DNA of 20,000 nucleotides. It comes from Syncephalis plumigaleata. Its lineage: Eukaryota; Zoopagomycota; Zoopagomycetes; Zoopagales; Piptocephalidaceae. The stretch is from positions 1 to 20,000 of the forward strand of contig JAIXMF010000258.1 of assembly GCA_025201365.1 (NCBI GenBank). The letters run 5' to 3'. The notes beneath the pieces are model-generated. The model was not told the origin of the DNA. It saw only the letters and a program-made list of their open reading frames with translations, and made no database searches. Numbering within the stretch: position 1 is the first letter of the stretch; the number at the start of each line of letters is the position of its first letter. The translations under genes were made by a program, and so were the position numbers. Shown in pieces: positions 7,880 to 20,000 of this stretch.

Positions 7880-9870
7880 ATGATGCTAAATATTCAGGTG
7901 GAAAGTATGATGATGGCTATCGTGGCGTCATTCATCATACACGCGAGTAATTCCCCTAAGCATCTACTCCACATGCCGACACGGCATAACGGGATGGAAT
8001 GAGAATGTAACGCTCCATTACGCATTTCATTAGATTGTTTTAGCTCAAAGGCCTTCTCTCCTTATTTCCTTTATCTGGGATATTTTTCATGGGACCTTGT
8101 AACCCAATCCTATGCTGCTATCCACTATTTCCTCCATACTCGCCACTCCCATTTCTCTTTTTACCTGCTAGTTCTAGGGAGAAACATTCGCATTGAGATT
8201 ACTTTGGTGGTGGTGGTGTGATAAAAGTCGTCATTGTCCAAAAGTAGCAGGACTGGTATTCGGATAGGCCAACCTTGGTAAGAGGAGAGATGAAAGGCCC
8301 TAGCACCATGGACTTTTGTCCATACGTTTTGCCAACCTGATATGAGGGAACTGCATGACCATTTGCTGGTCGAGGGTTATACAGCCAACCTCAGTTCGAG
8401 TAAAACAGGTCAGTTCAACAGAGCGTGTTACAGCCATTCCATTTTCGAATAGAAGCCTGTGCTAAATCATTAGAATAGCCAATCATTTAACGAGGAATGA
8501 AGTAATTGTCATCTGCGATACAATGACACAAATACAAGCATACAACAATGTACGAGTATTTCATGATATCCGTTGCTTTCAAAGTGATCGGATTGGTCAG
8601 TCCAATGTAAGCAAGCTGGGGAATATGAGCATTTGTCGAAGGAGGGAGTGTTTACTTGCTTGGAATTATCGAATGCAACTATCATTAGTCTGGGAACTGA
8701 TGTAGCTCGTTTACATCCACCTATTTGTTCGACATCATTCTTCCCTGTCAATAAAAGTACTCATTTCCATCATCCCTTGTTTTAACTCCTTAGTCTCGCA
8801 TTTCACTAACACTAGACATTATGCTATGCTCGGATTGTTATGCGTATTACATGCATGTGTGGTGAGGATAGTCGGCTGGTCAATGAAGTCGATTAAGAAG
8901 TGGCTAGGTAAGAATAGGAAGCATGCCTGCCTAGTTGGACAGTGATGGCAAATTAGGATGAGTAGCCGATATTGTGCTCATGTAGCATAGAAATACGTGC
9001 GAATTACGAACAATACACGATAGCTCCCAATAATAGAGCGTGCATGTAATTATTATTCTGACTTGATTGTCACATTCATACAAATGTCATTCATTATCAT
9101 GACATCTACATGACATGTTCATTTGTATGTCATTTATCATTGCTCATTCCATTATCAACTGACGTGATCGATACTGATTGTAATGCATCATGACATGTCA
9201 TCGAATGATCCCACAATCATATGGACATGAACATACTTGATGGTATCTATAATGCGATACGACATTCATCCGATCAATATGATCAATTATCATTATTGAT
9301 TACGCTGTATAAACCAACATACTTATGATCTAATCAATCCATTCATTCATTTACGTACACATGCAGTTTACTCTACCAACAGTTTCCCCAATTGCTCATA
9401 GACTTGTGTAGCACATACTGAATCCTACTAGTACACTTATTAGCAATGCTCAACATTATACCACCATTCTTTGTCACTTTATCTATTTGTTGCTGAGCTA
9501 TATGCGGCATTATACCATTGCAGCAAAGTCACCAATGGTATTAAATGATACGAAGTTTACATTGCCGTATTCACGATACATACTCGAATAAACACAGATA
9601 TTAAGCAATACAATACATGTTAATAATCATCATCATATTGCTACTATTATTGAGTAGTTGTCATGACACTAGCAGTTGAGGATCATCGCTTCCACACATA
9701 AAATACGTAAGTTTTATTAGCATAGCTATTATTTATTCGTAAAAAAAGGATAACTGCGCAAATTGGATGGAAAAAGTCTGTACCAATTATGATCATACTT
9801 TGACTTGAATCGCACCAATATTCAAATCGATAACTTGCTTCTCATTTCCTTCCTTTACTACCATATCGAC
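7880..9870. other. About 2 kb without a recognisable gene
   Basis: Includes the promoter of the peptide gene at its left end. The overlapping frames around 8509-8751 on both strands show no domain, splice context or signal peptide. Features seen: a GGT run at 8202-8218; a (T)GACAT/ATGTCA-rich stretch at about 9066-9200 with an imperfect inverted repeat (ATACAAATG near 9078 against CATTTGTAT near 9121). No tRNA, rRNA or snRNA motif was recognised. The plus strand near 9705-9715 has an isolated GTAAGT without a partner exon. Confidence 0.45.
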
Positions 9871-9874
9871 TGTT

Positions 9875-10585
9875 ATGTATCTACTCATCTACACCACCGC
9901 TGCCTTTTACTTTCTACTAGTCTACGGACTTACCCTTACCTCGCTGTTTGACCTGCGCTGGTTGGTTGTATCGGGACCGGCACCGTTTAGTTACGAGGTA
10001 ACCTACGGTCTAGGTGTTCGTTGCAGTGCCTTCGGTCAGTGTCGTGCATTCCCGCAGGAATCCGAAGGGGATTGCTCCGAGGATGACCCGCTCCAAATTG
10101 GTAGCATTAGTAGCGGCCCCGTCCTCGGCTACCAGTTCAACTTTTGCGGTAGTTGGCGGGCAGCGCGCTTTGCCGCTATGGCGGGGGCCGCCCTCGGAGT
10201 GGTCATACTAGCCGAGATATTCGGTGTGTTGTGTGCTGGCTCCTTAGCACGCCAACAGCGTGCTTGGAAATCAATTACCGCTTTGTTCGCGGCACATGGT
10301 ACGTGCAACAGCAATAATAACAATAATATAGTTAACACTGCCACACTTGCTCATATATACACATAATTAACGTAATATTCGTTGCTAGCTTTATGTTACA
10401 TGTTTGCCACAGGGATCATACACTATTTGCGTGAAATGTCCGATCGCTTTTATTTCGGTACTAGTTTTGGATCAGGATTCTACATGGCACTAATAGGATG
10501 GATTCTGGACTGGTTTGCGGTAGTTGCCCTTTGCGCGTATGGGCTAGTCAAGTCACAACATGATTATTATGTAATTATAGCTTGA
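9875..10585 (+). CDS. Four-pass membrane protein, SUR7/claudin-like topology
   Basis: Exons 9875-10298 and 10413-10585 give 198 residues; the intron (10299-10412, GTACGT...CCACAG) keeps the frame through a Gly codon. A first hydrophobic helix (about 7-25) is followed by a long extracytoplasmic loop with several Cys (a Cys-x5-Cys pair near residue 50 and more by 70 and 90). A second helix lies at about 102-126, a weaker third near 132-148, and a fourth at about 160-187 in exon 2. This layout fits fungal SUR7/PalI-like tetraspan proteins of the plasma membrane cortex. No signature motif was strong enough to name a subfamily. The short polar C-tail is normal. The ATG follows a pyrimidine-rich leader. 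Confidence 0.7.
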
Positions 10586-11111
10586 ATATGCGAATATTAG
10601 TAGTAGTTTTTTGTTTTTCAACGGAACAGACAAGTTTTTATTTGCATAGTTAAATTTTTTTGGTAAATATAGTGTCGCCATTAAGTATATATATATGTAG
10701 ATATATAAATTGTTAGGTATAATGTCATGTGCAAAGGGAAAGAAAAATACTACATTGTCACCGCTTAGCGTAAATATAAACAAATAATCACCTAGTAATT
10801 GGTGTGAGGAGGAATGCCACGCTTATATGGCGTAGAACGAAGCTATAAAGACACAAAATGATAAAAGAATAGTGTAGAGTGGAAAACTAATAAAGTGTAA
10901 ATGTAAAGATAGATGATAATTACTATGAAAGAGATCAAAATGAAAGGCAGAAAAAGAAAGAAGGGAAGACAGGAATAGTGGTAGAGGTAACGGCAGATGA
11001 ATGAATAAATGAACAAGTAGCGAAGGGAAGCGACGTAGAGGAAGAAGAGTGATTAGAATAAATGGCGATGGCGCAGAATATTTACAACAATGCAGTATTT
11101 TTTAAAGTTAC
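10586..11111. other. Convergent 3' UTR region
   Basis: AT-rich 3' flanks of the tetraspan gene (+) and the ankyrin gene (-). It contains TA repeats (10685-10706) and a purine-rich stretch (10920-11060). AATAAA-like signals occur on both strands (near 10889 on + and near 10637 on -). Confidence 0.45.
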
Positions 11112-13191
11112 TTAATGACGACGAAAGAGTAGCGACGGTAGTAGTGAGGAGCGCTGAGATTCCGATGAATCTGTCACAACTCCTTGACGACTTTGCACCG
11201 TTGCCGTACTAGGACGACGACGATGACGACGCCAACCGAGTGAGGATCTTGTACTGGAAGTGCAGGATGAAGCATCTGACGCTATCATTTCAATATGCGT
11301 AACATCTGATGTCATAGTGGCATCGCTAGCCACCGTTTTTACCTCCATATTAGCGTCGATAGATGATGCTAGCATGGAATTGGACAATTTTGAAGGGATA
11401 CATCTTGGAGTTAATGGTCTATTGGGTGTAGGATCGGTGTCGGATCGATGCTCTAGCGCTGATACCGGCACACAAGCGTTTATGGGCGATGATGGCGATG
11501 ATTGAGTGATAATACTGTAACCCTTCGTCGAGGTGTCCATCATCATCATGCAGGCCGCACTTGAATCCCAACTAGCCACGGCTGAATCCACATTTCGTGT
11601 CATGTTTAATGAGCCATCATGATGTGAACCCCAATGCGACAAGTGTCGTTGCGAGAAACTAGGCGATGGTGCTGTACTGGCCATGGTGCTATCGGTTGAT
11701 GTAGGACTTGGTGATGCAACGCCTACTTCGCTATCGGCTACCGACCAGCGTCGTATTGTTTTACCAAGACTAGCCGCTATCGGGCCTAGAAGGAAACGTG
11801 CTGCAAAACTAGACGATTTACCACCATTGCTGTTGCTGCTGTTGCTGTTGCTATTTTGTGATGTCGCGCGTTTATTGGTAGATGATGCACATGCATCCGA
11901 CGGTGCCAAGTGTTGACTCTCTGCGGTAGTGAATGTCGATAGCGAATGTTGAACAGGAGCATTGGCCGTATCATCGCTTGTATTCTCATGAATAGGTGAG
12001 CATTTACCACTTATCTCTAATGCCTCATGCTCGCCAATAGAAACAGTACCGCTACGTAGTGACATAGTATCGCCACGATAACTACTCGTTGATCGTGATG
12101 GAACACGAATAACCGGTATTTTTACATGACTACTATTGCTGTAGTTATCAGATAATGCATCACTGCCTAATTGCTCGAATATTTGAATCAATCTAACAAT
12201 ATGCGGATGACCACGCAATAGAGCAGCGGTTAATGGGGTCTGTCCAGAATCATCTCGCAATGTCCAGTCGGCATTTCTGCTGAGTAACAATTTAACAATG
12301 TCTAGATTACCGTTGGCTGCGGCAAAATGAAGCGGCGTACTACCTCGTGCATTTACTTTGGATGATAGAATCACCACATTACCGCTGTATTTACGTGGAT
12401 ATCTGAATAATCAGACGTATGCATATATAAGTTAATTGTTACTAATCAAATGATGCCTAGATGTTATTATCCTACCTGCGAGCATTGACATCGGCACCGT
12501 GATCTAGAAGCATTTGAACAGTTTGCACGGAACCACTACAACACGCCACGTGAATGGGGAGCACACCATTGAGTACAGAGTTAACGGGTTGGCCTAGATC
12601 TAGTGCAAATTTTACTAGACCAATATTGCCCGTTGCCGCTCCCTGATGTAGACCTAGATTGCGTAGTGGAACAATACCCGATTGTCGTTGATTAGGTCCT
12701 TGCACATGAGTCGTATTTACTACCATTCCAATTGGACCGCATGGTAGCGAGGATGGCATATGGTTAGTGGAGGTGAATAGCGTCTTTAGTATGGATCGAC
12801 GACGAATCCGACCATTAGGTGTGGTGGGTTCACTCGATGATGTCGCGGTAGATGGTACCGACAAATAGTCTGTATCTAATACGGTGCTCCTATCCATCAT
12901 ACCAGATGATGAAAAGGCCGAATTATGTGATGGTGAGCGTTGAAATGACGCCTTCCATGCCTTAGACGAGGGTGCACCTTCACCATGGCTATATGAGAAT
13001 CGCTTAGGTGTAACTGACTCCTGTAACAATGCATCTTTTGCCTTTAACTGAGGAGATGCCGGTAAAGAGGTCGATGAGGATGCCGGAGCCATTACGGTGT
13101 CAGAACCATTTCTCCTATGTGTCCTATGGCGATAATTCCAATAGAATGATGGTGTCGGAAGACCCTGATCCAACTCTGATGTACTCGCCAT
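11112..13191 (-). CDS. Ankyrin-repeat protein with long Ser/Thr-rich tails, two exons
   Basis: Exons 13191-12476 and 12384-11112 give 662 residues. The 91-nt intron (donor GTAGGA, acceptor TACAG) interrupts the ankyrin block and splits a Ser codon. About four ankyrin repeats lie at residues 175-315: one degenerate repeat beginning LHQGAATGNIGLVKFAL, one with LPIHVACCSGSVQTVQMLLDHGADVNAR, one with TPLHFAAANGNLDIVKLLL, and one with TPLTAALLRGHPHIVRLI. Both flanks are Ser/Thr/Pro-rich, low-complexity and probably disordered, with basic patches such as RRHRRR near the C-terminus. Ankyrin repeats bind proteins; no catalytic domain is visible, so a scaffold or regulatory adaptor role is inferred. 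The start follows a TG-repeat leader. Confidence 0.85.
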
Positions 13192-13199
13192 ATTGATAA

Positions 13200-15180
13200 G
13201 AATATGTGTGTGTGTGTGCGTGTGTGTGTTGAAATAATCGATTATAGTGTTGGTTATAATGGTTAATATAATAATAATAATGGTGGTGGTGGTGATGGTA
13301 ATAATAAATGGCGATTTTGCTGATATTTCCCGTAGTAAAGAGTGATATCGACTGGAATATAATAAAGAAAATGCTTGTTACGCTATTTTAAATGCAAATA
13401 CTAAGGAAATAAGGGATATAGAGGGGAAAAATACACAAGCAGGTCGTGTGCCAACAGACATACGTTTATATAAATGTATGGAGAAGTAGGTGAGAATGAA
13501 AATGTAAGTGAACGCAAACGAGTATGAGCGATCAAGGCGATTACACCCGTAAAGCAAAGGTATTCCGAGGGAGTCCGGTTACAGAAATGAACTTGAATCG
13601 CCTAGATGGATAGGATGCCAATGAAGTATCGCGATATACACGCACATAGATTAGCATATATAGTTTGTTTGTACGCATACATACACGAGTAGTGTTGTAC
13701 ACGAAGGGGCTATAGTAAAAGGGTTGTACGTAGTTCTAACCGGTCCTATGCAGAACAAGCAATAGGCCATAACAATAATGGCGAGGGATAGACGGTGGTG
13801 GTGGTGGTGGTATACAATAGTTTCAGTATTGTGTACGTACGTGTACACACACACACAAAAGATATACAAGTCTACCGCACGATAGAGATGACAGAATAGA
13901 GAAATGAAGAAACAACTGTAACAATACTAGTAGTAACAGTAGCAGTAGCAGTAATAGAGATGACAACAGTACTAGCACTAATAGTGGTACGGTTAGAATA
14001 GTATTAGAGTTATTAGTATTCGATCCCTATTATTATACAATATAGCCTAGATAGCTTGTATATTCAAAAAGTATAACGCAACGCTAATAGAATGAGAAAC
14101 GATGACGGCACACGGAACAGCAATGATCCCGTTGCTACTATTATAGCAATAGTAACAGTGACAACAACGCCACTACCACTTCCAGAAGAGTACTGTCCGT
14201 TCTACTGTAACGAAAAAAAGGGAAGGAGAAATCAGCTCCGTTTCCCATCCCGATTATTCGTGATACTGTATCATCTTAGTATTTAGAACGGTAATAACAG
14301 TAGCCCTGAACATGTCAACAATGTACGAAACAGCCATCATGTACTACGCAAAGTTTTCGATAGACTGTCACTTTTTGTATCTCTCTTGTATCTCTCGCTC
14401 TTTCGCTCTCTCTCTCTCTCCCTTCCTCCCATTTCTGTTTGTTCAATTTCACTATGACTACTTTACTCGTATTTCTGTTCTATTGATACTAATAGTAGCA
14501 GACTATCATCCTATAGCAATGCCACATTGTACACGAATACTTGTTTGCTGCTATCCCGATAACAAATAGCCAAATGGAATCAACCACCCTTCTCCTATTT
14601 ACTTACCTATAGGTAACTGGAAGAGATAGCATAGGATGAAATGAACAACCGCTATTGCAGTTGTAGTAGTTGTAGTAGTAGTTGTAGCGATATAAGTAGT
14701 AGTAGTAGTTGCAGTGGTTACTACTACTGCAAACACGGCAATAATCGCCTTAATCGAAATAACAATAACAGTATAGTCTACAAGGACGGGCGAATATGGA
14801 GATCAAAAAGGAATAACCTATGCTAAGCTGATGTAAAAAGATACGCACATGTTTGTGTGTGTGTGTGTGTGTGTGCGTTCAAAGGCGTACTCATGTGCGA
14901 TGAACACGCGTGTCCGCGTGAACGTTTATTCTCTGACCCCAACCCACAACTGCAAGAATCGTGACCATTTCAACCCATTATCATCGTTATCATCAGCATC
15001 AATCGGATATAGTAGGGTAAGCCGCTATGGTCAATGGAAAGTACACACATACACGCACGCACACGCACACGCATATACATCCATAGCCATATACATAGCC
15101 ATGCATACAAGCACACCCGCTCTCTTTCTCTCCTTTATGCACTTGCAGTATTCGCCTGCTTTATGATAGATAAACCGATG
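13200..15180. other. Simple-repeat-rich intergenic region
   Basis: Between the ankyrin promoter and the IPI3 3' end. Simple repeats: (TG)n 13205-13230; GGT run 13281-13294; GGT 13796-13812; (AC)n 13845-13857; AGT/AGC triplets 13930-13955; (CT)n 14404-14420; AGT triplets 14660-14712; (GT)n 14853-14876; CA-rich 15043-15070. Open frames on the plus strand here are low-complexity translations of these repeats with no domain, so I do not call genes. No RNA gene was recognised. Confidence 0.5.
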
Positions 15181-15269
15181 TATACTATAAATAGATGTAT
15201 AGGTATTTATTGAGTCAATATGTCAATCATTAGTGTAAAATAGACATGTATATTCTTCTACGATTACTG

Positions 15270-16437
15270 CTATTGCTGTTGAGTAGCACGTTGACGTCGT
15301 GTGCGCACGGTCGATCCTGTCTTATCCTTCTGATCATGGGATGCAGATGATACAGGCGTGGTGGTTGCATCTATCGTCGTATCAGCTTCTGACATGGTCT
15401 GATCTGAATCCATTGTGTCCGGTTTAGCATCACTAATGTCAGATGCTTGATTCGTGCTTAATGCTTCCGCTTGCATTTTACGATTGTTCAAAAAGGTGGA
15501 CACCGCTCCTTGATACAATTCATCTTGCAATTGTCGTACTCGTGTATGATGTTGTTGTATACGGTGTAGTTCACGTTGTAGTTGCTCGGCACGATCTCGT
15601 AGTTGTTGTTGTGCATCAGGTGCTTGCTATTGAGTAGCACGCATTCATAAAACATTGCCAAGCATTAACCATAATAATCATTATAGCAGGAGTAGTTGAT
15701 AGAGAAAAGAAGAAAAAAGAAAGCATTGGTTAGTAAAATGGAATCACTGTGTATGTAGCTAATATCACAGAGAAAACCATTCACATCTAGAATCATCATC
15801 ATCATCTTCATTATCATCATAAAGGCCAAGCAAATCACGTGATATGTGCTATGCCTAGCCTAAATGGCCTAGTGCAGATGGTATGGTGTAAGGCATGGCT
15901 ACTTACTTGGCGTCTAGTTAACCATTCATCCCGTAGATCGGCATAGTCGACACCTGCCCAGCCAATATCGGTTGTTTAAGAAACATGAATACGTAATGTT
16001 AATAAATTGTATATAAAGACGCGAATATTCAACATGAGTCATCGCCACTGATGACGCGCAAGTAGCGCAATGTATCTGGCCGTGCTATCATTCGCGCAAA
16101 ACACGAATGTCTCCACAAGCCTCAGACCAGAGGAACATAATCACCAATAGGATGATTCCCGCCATTAATGGTCACTTTGTGTAAATCTATATAAACGTAT
16201 ACACTAGGTCACTTACATTCCATTTCTAATTCTTTATCAAAATCATCAAAATCCTATTGTCATTTAAGATATGAAGTGTTACCATGTTATCGTGTTATTA
16301 CCGTGTATAGATTGATATAGATCATGCTTGATGCTAATTACCTCTTTACAATCACCGAGATAGGTCCATATACTTGATGCCTGCGTATGAATGGCATCTA
16401 TCGACGACATTGTCGTAGCTTGTCCATTTTGATCATA

Positions 16438-16470
<33 letters not shown>

Positions 16471-18159
16471 ACCCTGATGACTGTATTGTGTCGTATTACG
16501 AACGAGTTGTGTACGCTTAAATGCTCGAATGGGCGGGCTAGTCAATTTCTGATGAGATACAACCGATTGATTCATTAATGTGCCTACACGATCAGGTTTA
16601 AGTAGAATTTGTACATTGGTCACTGGACCTAATAATATCCAACAATTAGTATAATGAGTGCATTAGATATATATGTATGTATATGTATATATATTATTCA
16701 ATGTTTACAATGTGTATACCTTTATGTTGTGTAAATGTGCGTAATAATTGTCTACTAGCCACATCCCATACTTTAACAGTGGTGTCCTCTGAACTAGAAA
16801 TTAAAAGTGATCCATCCATAGATATCGCTAACCCGGTGATAGTACCACTAATAAAGACATATTAGTCTGTGAGATACTACCATCTATCATGTTGTACTAT
16901 TATGATTACTACTCGTATAGATCTATCTAATTACCTATGTCCTTGGAATAGTTTGCCGGTTTGTCCGCTTTTCGCACCGGGTAATGCAACACCCTCGACG
17001 CCACCACCACTCTTGCTGCCCGTTATACTATCCTGTCCTACCGGTTCCCAGTCTAGTTCTTGTACATTCTCTGCATTCGCCTCATCTCGTTGTCGATAGA
17101 GATCCGCCTGATAGATGAGCCCCTGCTGACTACCCACCAATACAATAGTTTCACTTGGATGAACGCAACAAGCATGCAATGCCACAGGGAACAGCAAGGT
17201 CAATAGCAATTGTCCACTACTCAATGACCATATCTACATAGAAGACACATGACCATGATGACCATGACCATGATGATTGTTACAATGGTGTGTATGTATA
17301 TACTTGCACCACTCAACTTACCTTGCCGGTGTGATCTTGCGAAACGGTAAACACGCGTGCCTGTGCAAATCCACCACTCGTACAATATATATCGGTGATA
17401 GGAAGCGCGTGATCAGACCAAGCGTGACATGGTACGGGCGCCTCCTCTCGATCTTTGGCCACCACACTTTTACGACAATCCACGTTAATAAACTAGCTAG
17501 TTCATACTACTGCCTGCATTGGTTATACGCCATTCTTACCTGCCCATAAGCCATACTTTAGCGGTAGCATCGGCACTACCCGAGATTAACACTGTGTCAT
17601 CATCAATAAATCGTAGTACATTGACAGTTTTGAAGTGTGCATCTATTACGCGTAATAATGTACCAGAGGTCACCTATATATACATGTATTCATATATATA
17701 TTACAAAAGATATTTTCTTGATACCAACTAGCTAGTAGAGTACCTACCTCCCAAACATAAATACGTCCTGCTGCGGTGCCCATAGCACAATAGATACCGG
17801 AATGAGATACGGCAACTGCAGTGCCCACTTCAGGTAGTGTGAATTTAAGAAACGCTTGATCCTTTATAGAATGCAATAGAATTATTATTATTATTATCTA
17901 TATAATATGTATATACTATCTCCTATAAACACGCTACCTTTTCAAACTGATAAACGTGCATCATTGCTTTGTCCGCTTGAGCTACGTAAATTGCACCGGC
18001 TTTCGAGTCGCCTCCCTTTACTGAAGTATTACCAATGAATAATGCATGAGGGTGACAGTCGCCTCCAGTTAGCTTGTAGCTGGAGAACACGGTACCAGTA
18101 CGTGGATCCCATAGCTGTAATCCACCAGTACTGGCAGTCAACACGGTTTCCGTAAGCAT
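15270..18159 (-). CDS. IPI3: Ipi3/WDR18-like WD40 protein of the Rix1 pre-60S complex, ten exons
   Basis: Exons: 18159-17938, 17861-17748, 17673-17540, 17466-17322, 17233-16935, 16847-16720, 16628-16342, 16253-16217, 15953-15907, 15626-15270. They join in frame to 589 residues. WD40 repeats fill about residues 1-350 (for example ISGSADATAKVW and ISSSEDTTVKVWDV). The GGDCHPHAL segment in the N-terminal quarter and the WSDH-LPITDIYC segment are characteristic of Ipi3/WDR18. In the Rix1-Ipi1-Ipi3 complex this protein acts on late pre-60S particles in the nucleus. A linker follows with a ten-Gln tract (about 401-410, from a CTG repeat at 16441-16470). An acidic-to-coiled segment (about 440-515) and a polar Thr/Asp-rich tail complete it. 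It is longer than the usual 430-555 residues because of the Gln tract and tail. Introns are short except the last (15906-15627, 280 nt). Confidence 0.87.
16441..16470 (-). repeat. CAG repeat coding for a ten-Gln tract in the IPI3-like gene
   Basis: Ten uninterrupted CTG units on + (CAG on -), in frame as Gln. Pure codon repetition suggests a length-variable microsatellite. Confidence 0.9.
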
Positions 18160-18392
18160 TGTAGGTAGTAAATAGGAGGGAAGAGAGAGAGAGAGAAAAA
18201 GATAGGAGGAGAATAGTGTAGCGTATTTTATTTTTCTTTTTTTTGTAAACACAATCAATCAATAAACTCATTCTAACAATAATGACACCTTTAGAATATG
18301 AAAAGTACAGCTCATTTATTAAGATTAGATTCACACTTGTTTTTATACGAAGCTAGCTTGTAAACAGGTGAAATCATCGATCTGAATGTTAA
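18160..18392. other. IPI3 5' leader and UBE2C-type gene 3' flank
   Basis: Both genes are on the minus strand. The segment carries a (GA)n tract at 18183-18200 (CT-rich in the transcript) and T-runs at 18228-18244. No further gene is seen. Confidence 0.4.
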
Positions 18393-19304
18393 TTAGATAT
18401 CTGGTGCTTGATAATTCTCCATAAGTTTAGTACGGAATGCTATCCCATCATTGTTGCGCGTTAGAATATAGTGAGATCATTAATAATTGATCATCTGCTT
18501 ACCAGATGGATTATCCCACAACGCAGCTGCTTCCAAGTTTAATGGACTGTCATTATTAGGTTCTAGTATAACAATGTAAGTAATGATTAATAACGGTTAT
18601 ATTAGATTTGATTACGAATACTTGCCATCCAAGAGACTTTGCAAGGAGATTAAGATAGATTGCGCATTATAGATGGCTGACCATTTCTCCTATTGTGTAT
18701 ACACATATACATAGATGCACGAGTTAGTGCTACTGTTAATATGAATGATAGTGTAGCTAGTTACCTTGAGAATATCAAGACATATGTTGCCGTGGACATC
18801 GACATTCGGATGATAGCATGGTGATTCGAATCGGACTACCGGTGCTGAGAATGGATAGTCAGCGGGGAATGTCATAGAGATCTTGAATACAAGTCCTTCG
18901 TACACCTGGAGTAGAAGATGTGCATTAGATATATGTATATAGTCACAATAAAGAATGTTACATACCGTGCCAGCAGGACCAGTAATAGTACCAGCCCATG
19001 TGAGTAGACTATCACCAACGGGGAATGCTGTCACTCCATCAATATTGGCCATCTACGAGATAGTCATCATAGACTAGTTAGTTAGTTATATTGATAGTAT
19101 GAGTGAATGATAGACATGATATACATACCATTAATTGCATTAGTTCACTTTGTAATCTATTATATTCATAGTAAATAAACTATTAGTATGAAAGTTGGAA
19201 AAGTATACCGATTAAACACATTACCGCTTAGTGACAGAGGCAGAAGCAGCTTGAGTGTCTTTGCCATTAGACACGGATCGTCCACCATTGCTAATAGTTG
19301 CCAT
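18393..19304 (-). CDS. Ubiquitin-conjugating enzyme E2 of the UBE2C/UbcH10 (Ubc11) type, seven exons
   Basis: Exons 19304-19225, 19156-19129, 19052-18966, 18905-18765, 18689-18626, 18562-18503 and 18439-18393 join in frame to 168 residues. A Ser/Ala-rich N-terminal extension (about 1-26) precedes the UBC fold. The fold shows LQSELMQLM, PYHPN-type CYHPNVD, GNICLDILKEKWSA (catalytic Cys about residue 107) and EPNNDSPLN. The extension, the PCYHPNVD and DILKEKWSA motifs, and the C-terminal FRTKLMENY match UBE2C (UbcH10; S. pombe Ubc11). That E2 primes ubiquitin on mitotic cyclins and securin with the anaphase-promoting complex. The intron between exons 5 and 6 starts with GC (GCAAGT), a GC-AG intron. 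A GTAAGT at 19431-19426 suggests a 5' UTR intron ending near 19343. Confidence 0.9.
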
Positions 19305-20000
19305 AGTTGAATAAAAAACACGAAAATAACAAAATATGGATCTAAAGCAATGCTATTAGTAATGGTCATACACACGCTTATATATATGTATATATACTAC
19401 GTGTACAGATAGGTTGACACGGTATACTTACAATAAAGAAGGTGAGCACTAGGAATAGATTGAAATTGGATACGTTCCTACTGTGATAACTATTGTCGCC
19501 AAGGTAAATCACGGGTTGATAAGCAACTAGAGACAGATACACAAAGCGATAGTTGCGAACGCACTATAGAAAGCAGCAATAGTAACAAGAAGAAGAAGAA
19601 CAAGGCAAGATGCTACTGTGAAGAGAAGCGAGTATGCAAAAGAGAAAGAAAAAGAGAGAGAGAGAGAGGAAGCAAGTGCGACGCGATCAAGCAACAATGA
19701 AAAAAAGAAACGCGCAGGTTACACGTCCATCATCAAATCATAAACAATAAATCGCCATTCATCCTTTATTAAGCCATTCTATTTTCAGTAAACTTTGCAC
19801 TAATGCTAGCTATTTCATATATTCTTTGTCTTAGCCTGACAAGCAAGCATGGTGCATGGTACTTGAACTAGCATTCTATGCATATCAATGATTAATCGCT
19901 ATCAATATTATCCTTGTCTGTACTAGATTCAATCCAGTTACAGGTGCACATGTATCAGTAAAACGACTGTTATACTAGAGCCTAAGTTGCTTCAGAATTA
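19305..20000. promoter_or_regulatory. 5' leader and promoter region of the UBE2C-type gene
   Basis: The minus strand shows a likely UTR donor (GTAAGT, 19431-19426) and a CT-rich transcript segment opposite (GA)n at 19650-19670. Beyond about 19740 it is AT-rich with no coding frame recognised to the window end. Confidence 0.4.

Noticed and set aside
8509-8751. Overlapping open frames on both strands
   Set aside because: No domain, signal peptide, or splice context; composition like the surrounding intergenic DNA.
7880-9870. tRNA or snRNA gene in the large gap
   Set aside because: No B-box with matching cloverleaf and no recognisable U-snRNA core was found by eye.
11260-11916. Plus-strand frames inside the ankyrin gene
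   Set aside because: They are antisense shadows of the Ser-rich tail.
12385-12407. Alternative acceptor TTATTCAG in the ankyrin gene intron
   Set aside because: It would bring an in-frame TAA; the TACAG acceptor at 12385 keeps the ankyrin block continuous.
14092-15166. Several plus-strand open frames of 60-105 codons
   Set aside because: They are translations of simple repeats (CT, GT, AGT, CA runs) and lack family resemblance.

Overview
The window looks like nuclear DNA of a filamentous or early-diverging fungus. It is AT-rich and gene-dense, with genes on both strands and many short GT-AG introns (about 35-115 nt, donor GTAAGT/GTATGT, branch CTAAY). The recognisable proteins are eukaryotic or fungal: a Delta12-type desaturase, the Rix1-complex WD40 protein Ipi3/WDR18, the APC/C E2 Ubc11/UBE2C, the C-terminus of a GH20 hexosaminidase and a four-pass SUR7/claudin-like protein. 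No phylum-specific marker was recognised, so the phylum is an inference only.

Layout: 141-1564 (+) fatty-acid desaturase, one intron. 2341-3039 (-) three-exon secreted protein of unknown family. 3362-3656 (+) doubtful small gene. 3988-4462 (-) GH20 C-terminus with no catalytic half, probably a remnant. 5455-7728 (-) the highlight, described below. 7900-9870 no gene seen. 9875-10585 (+) four-pass membrane protein. 11112-13191 (-) ankyrin protein. 13200-15180 low-complexity, simple-repeat intergenic DNA. 15270-18159 (-) ten-exon IPI3/WDR18. 18393-19304 (-) seven-exon UBE2C-type E2. 19305-20000 its 5' flank.

The highlight: from 7728 down to 5455 the minus strand reads as a gene for a 61-residue secreted cysteine-rich peptide. 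Exon 1 encodes a signal peptide and a propeptide ending in Arg-Arg. Everything after Arg-Arg, the presumed 30-residue mature peptide, is encoded by tiny exons. First come exons of 3, 9 and 2 nt, which bring the reading frame from phase 1 to phase 0. Then come 22 consecutive exons of exactly 3 nt, each one whole codon, separated by 21 introns of about 71-84 nt that are recognisably copies of one another. A last exon carries three codons and the stop. The triplets are the hypervariable positions of an otherwise conserved repeat; none is a stop, the frame closes exactly, and the product has a C-x7-CC-x9-C pattern. If the splicing is confirmed, this is a peptide gene assembled one codon per exon by an introner-like intron family.

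The other genes are housekeeping (lipid desaturation, 60S ribosome assembly, mitotic ubiquitination) and show no functional link with the peptide gene. All exon models were derived by eye from splice signals, frame continuity and family resemblance; no transcript data were available.
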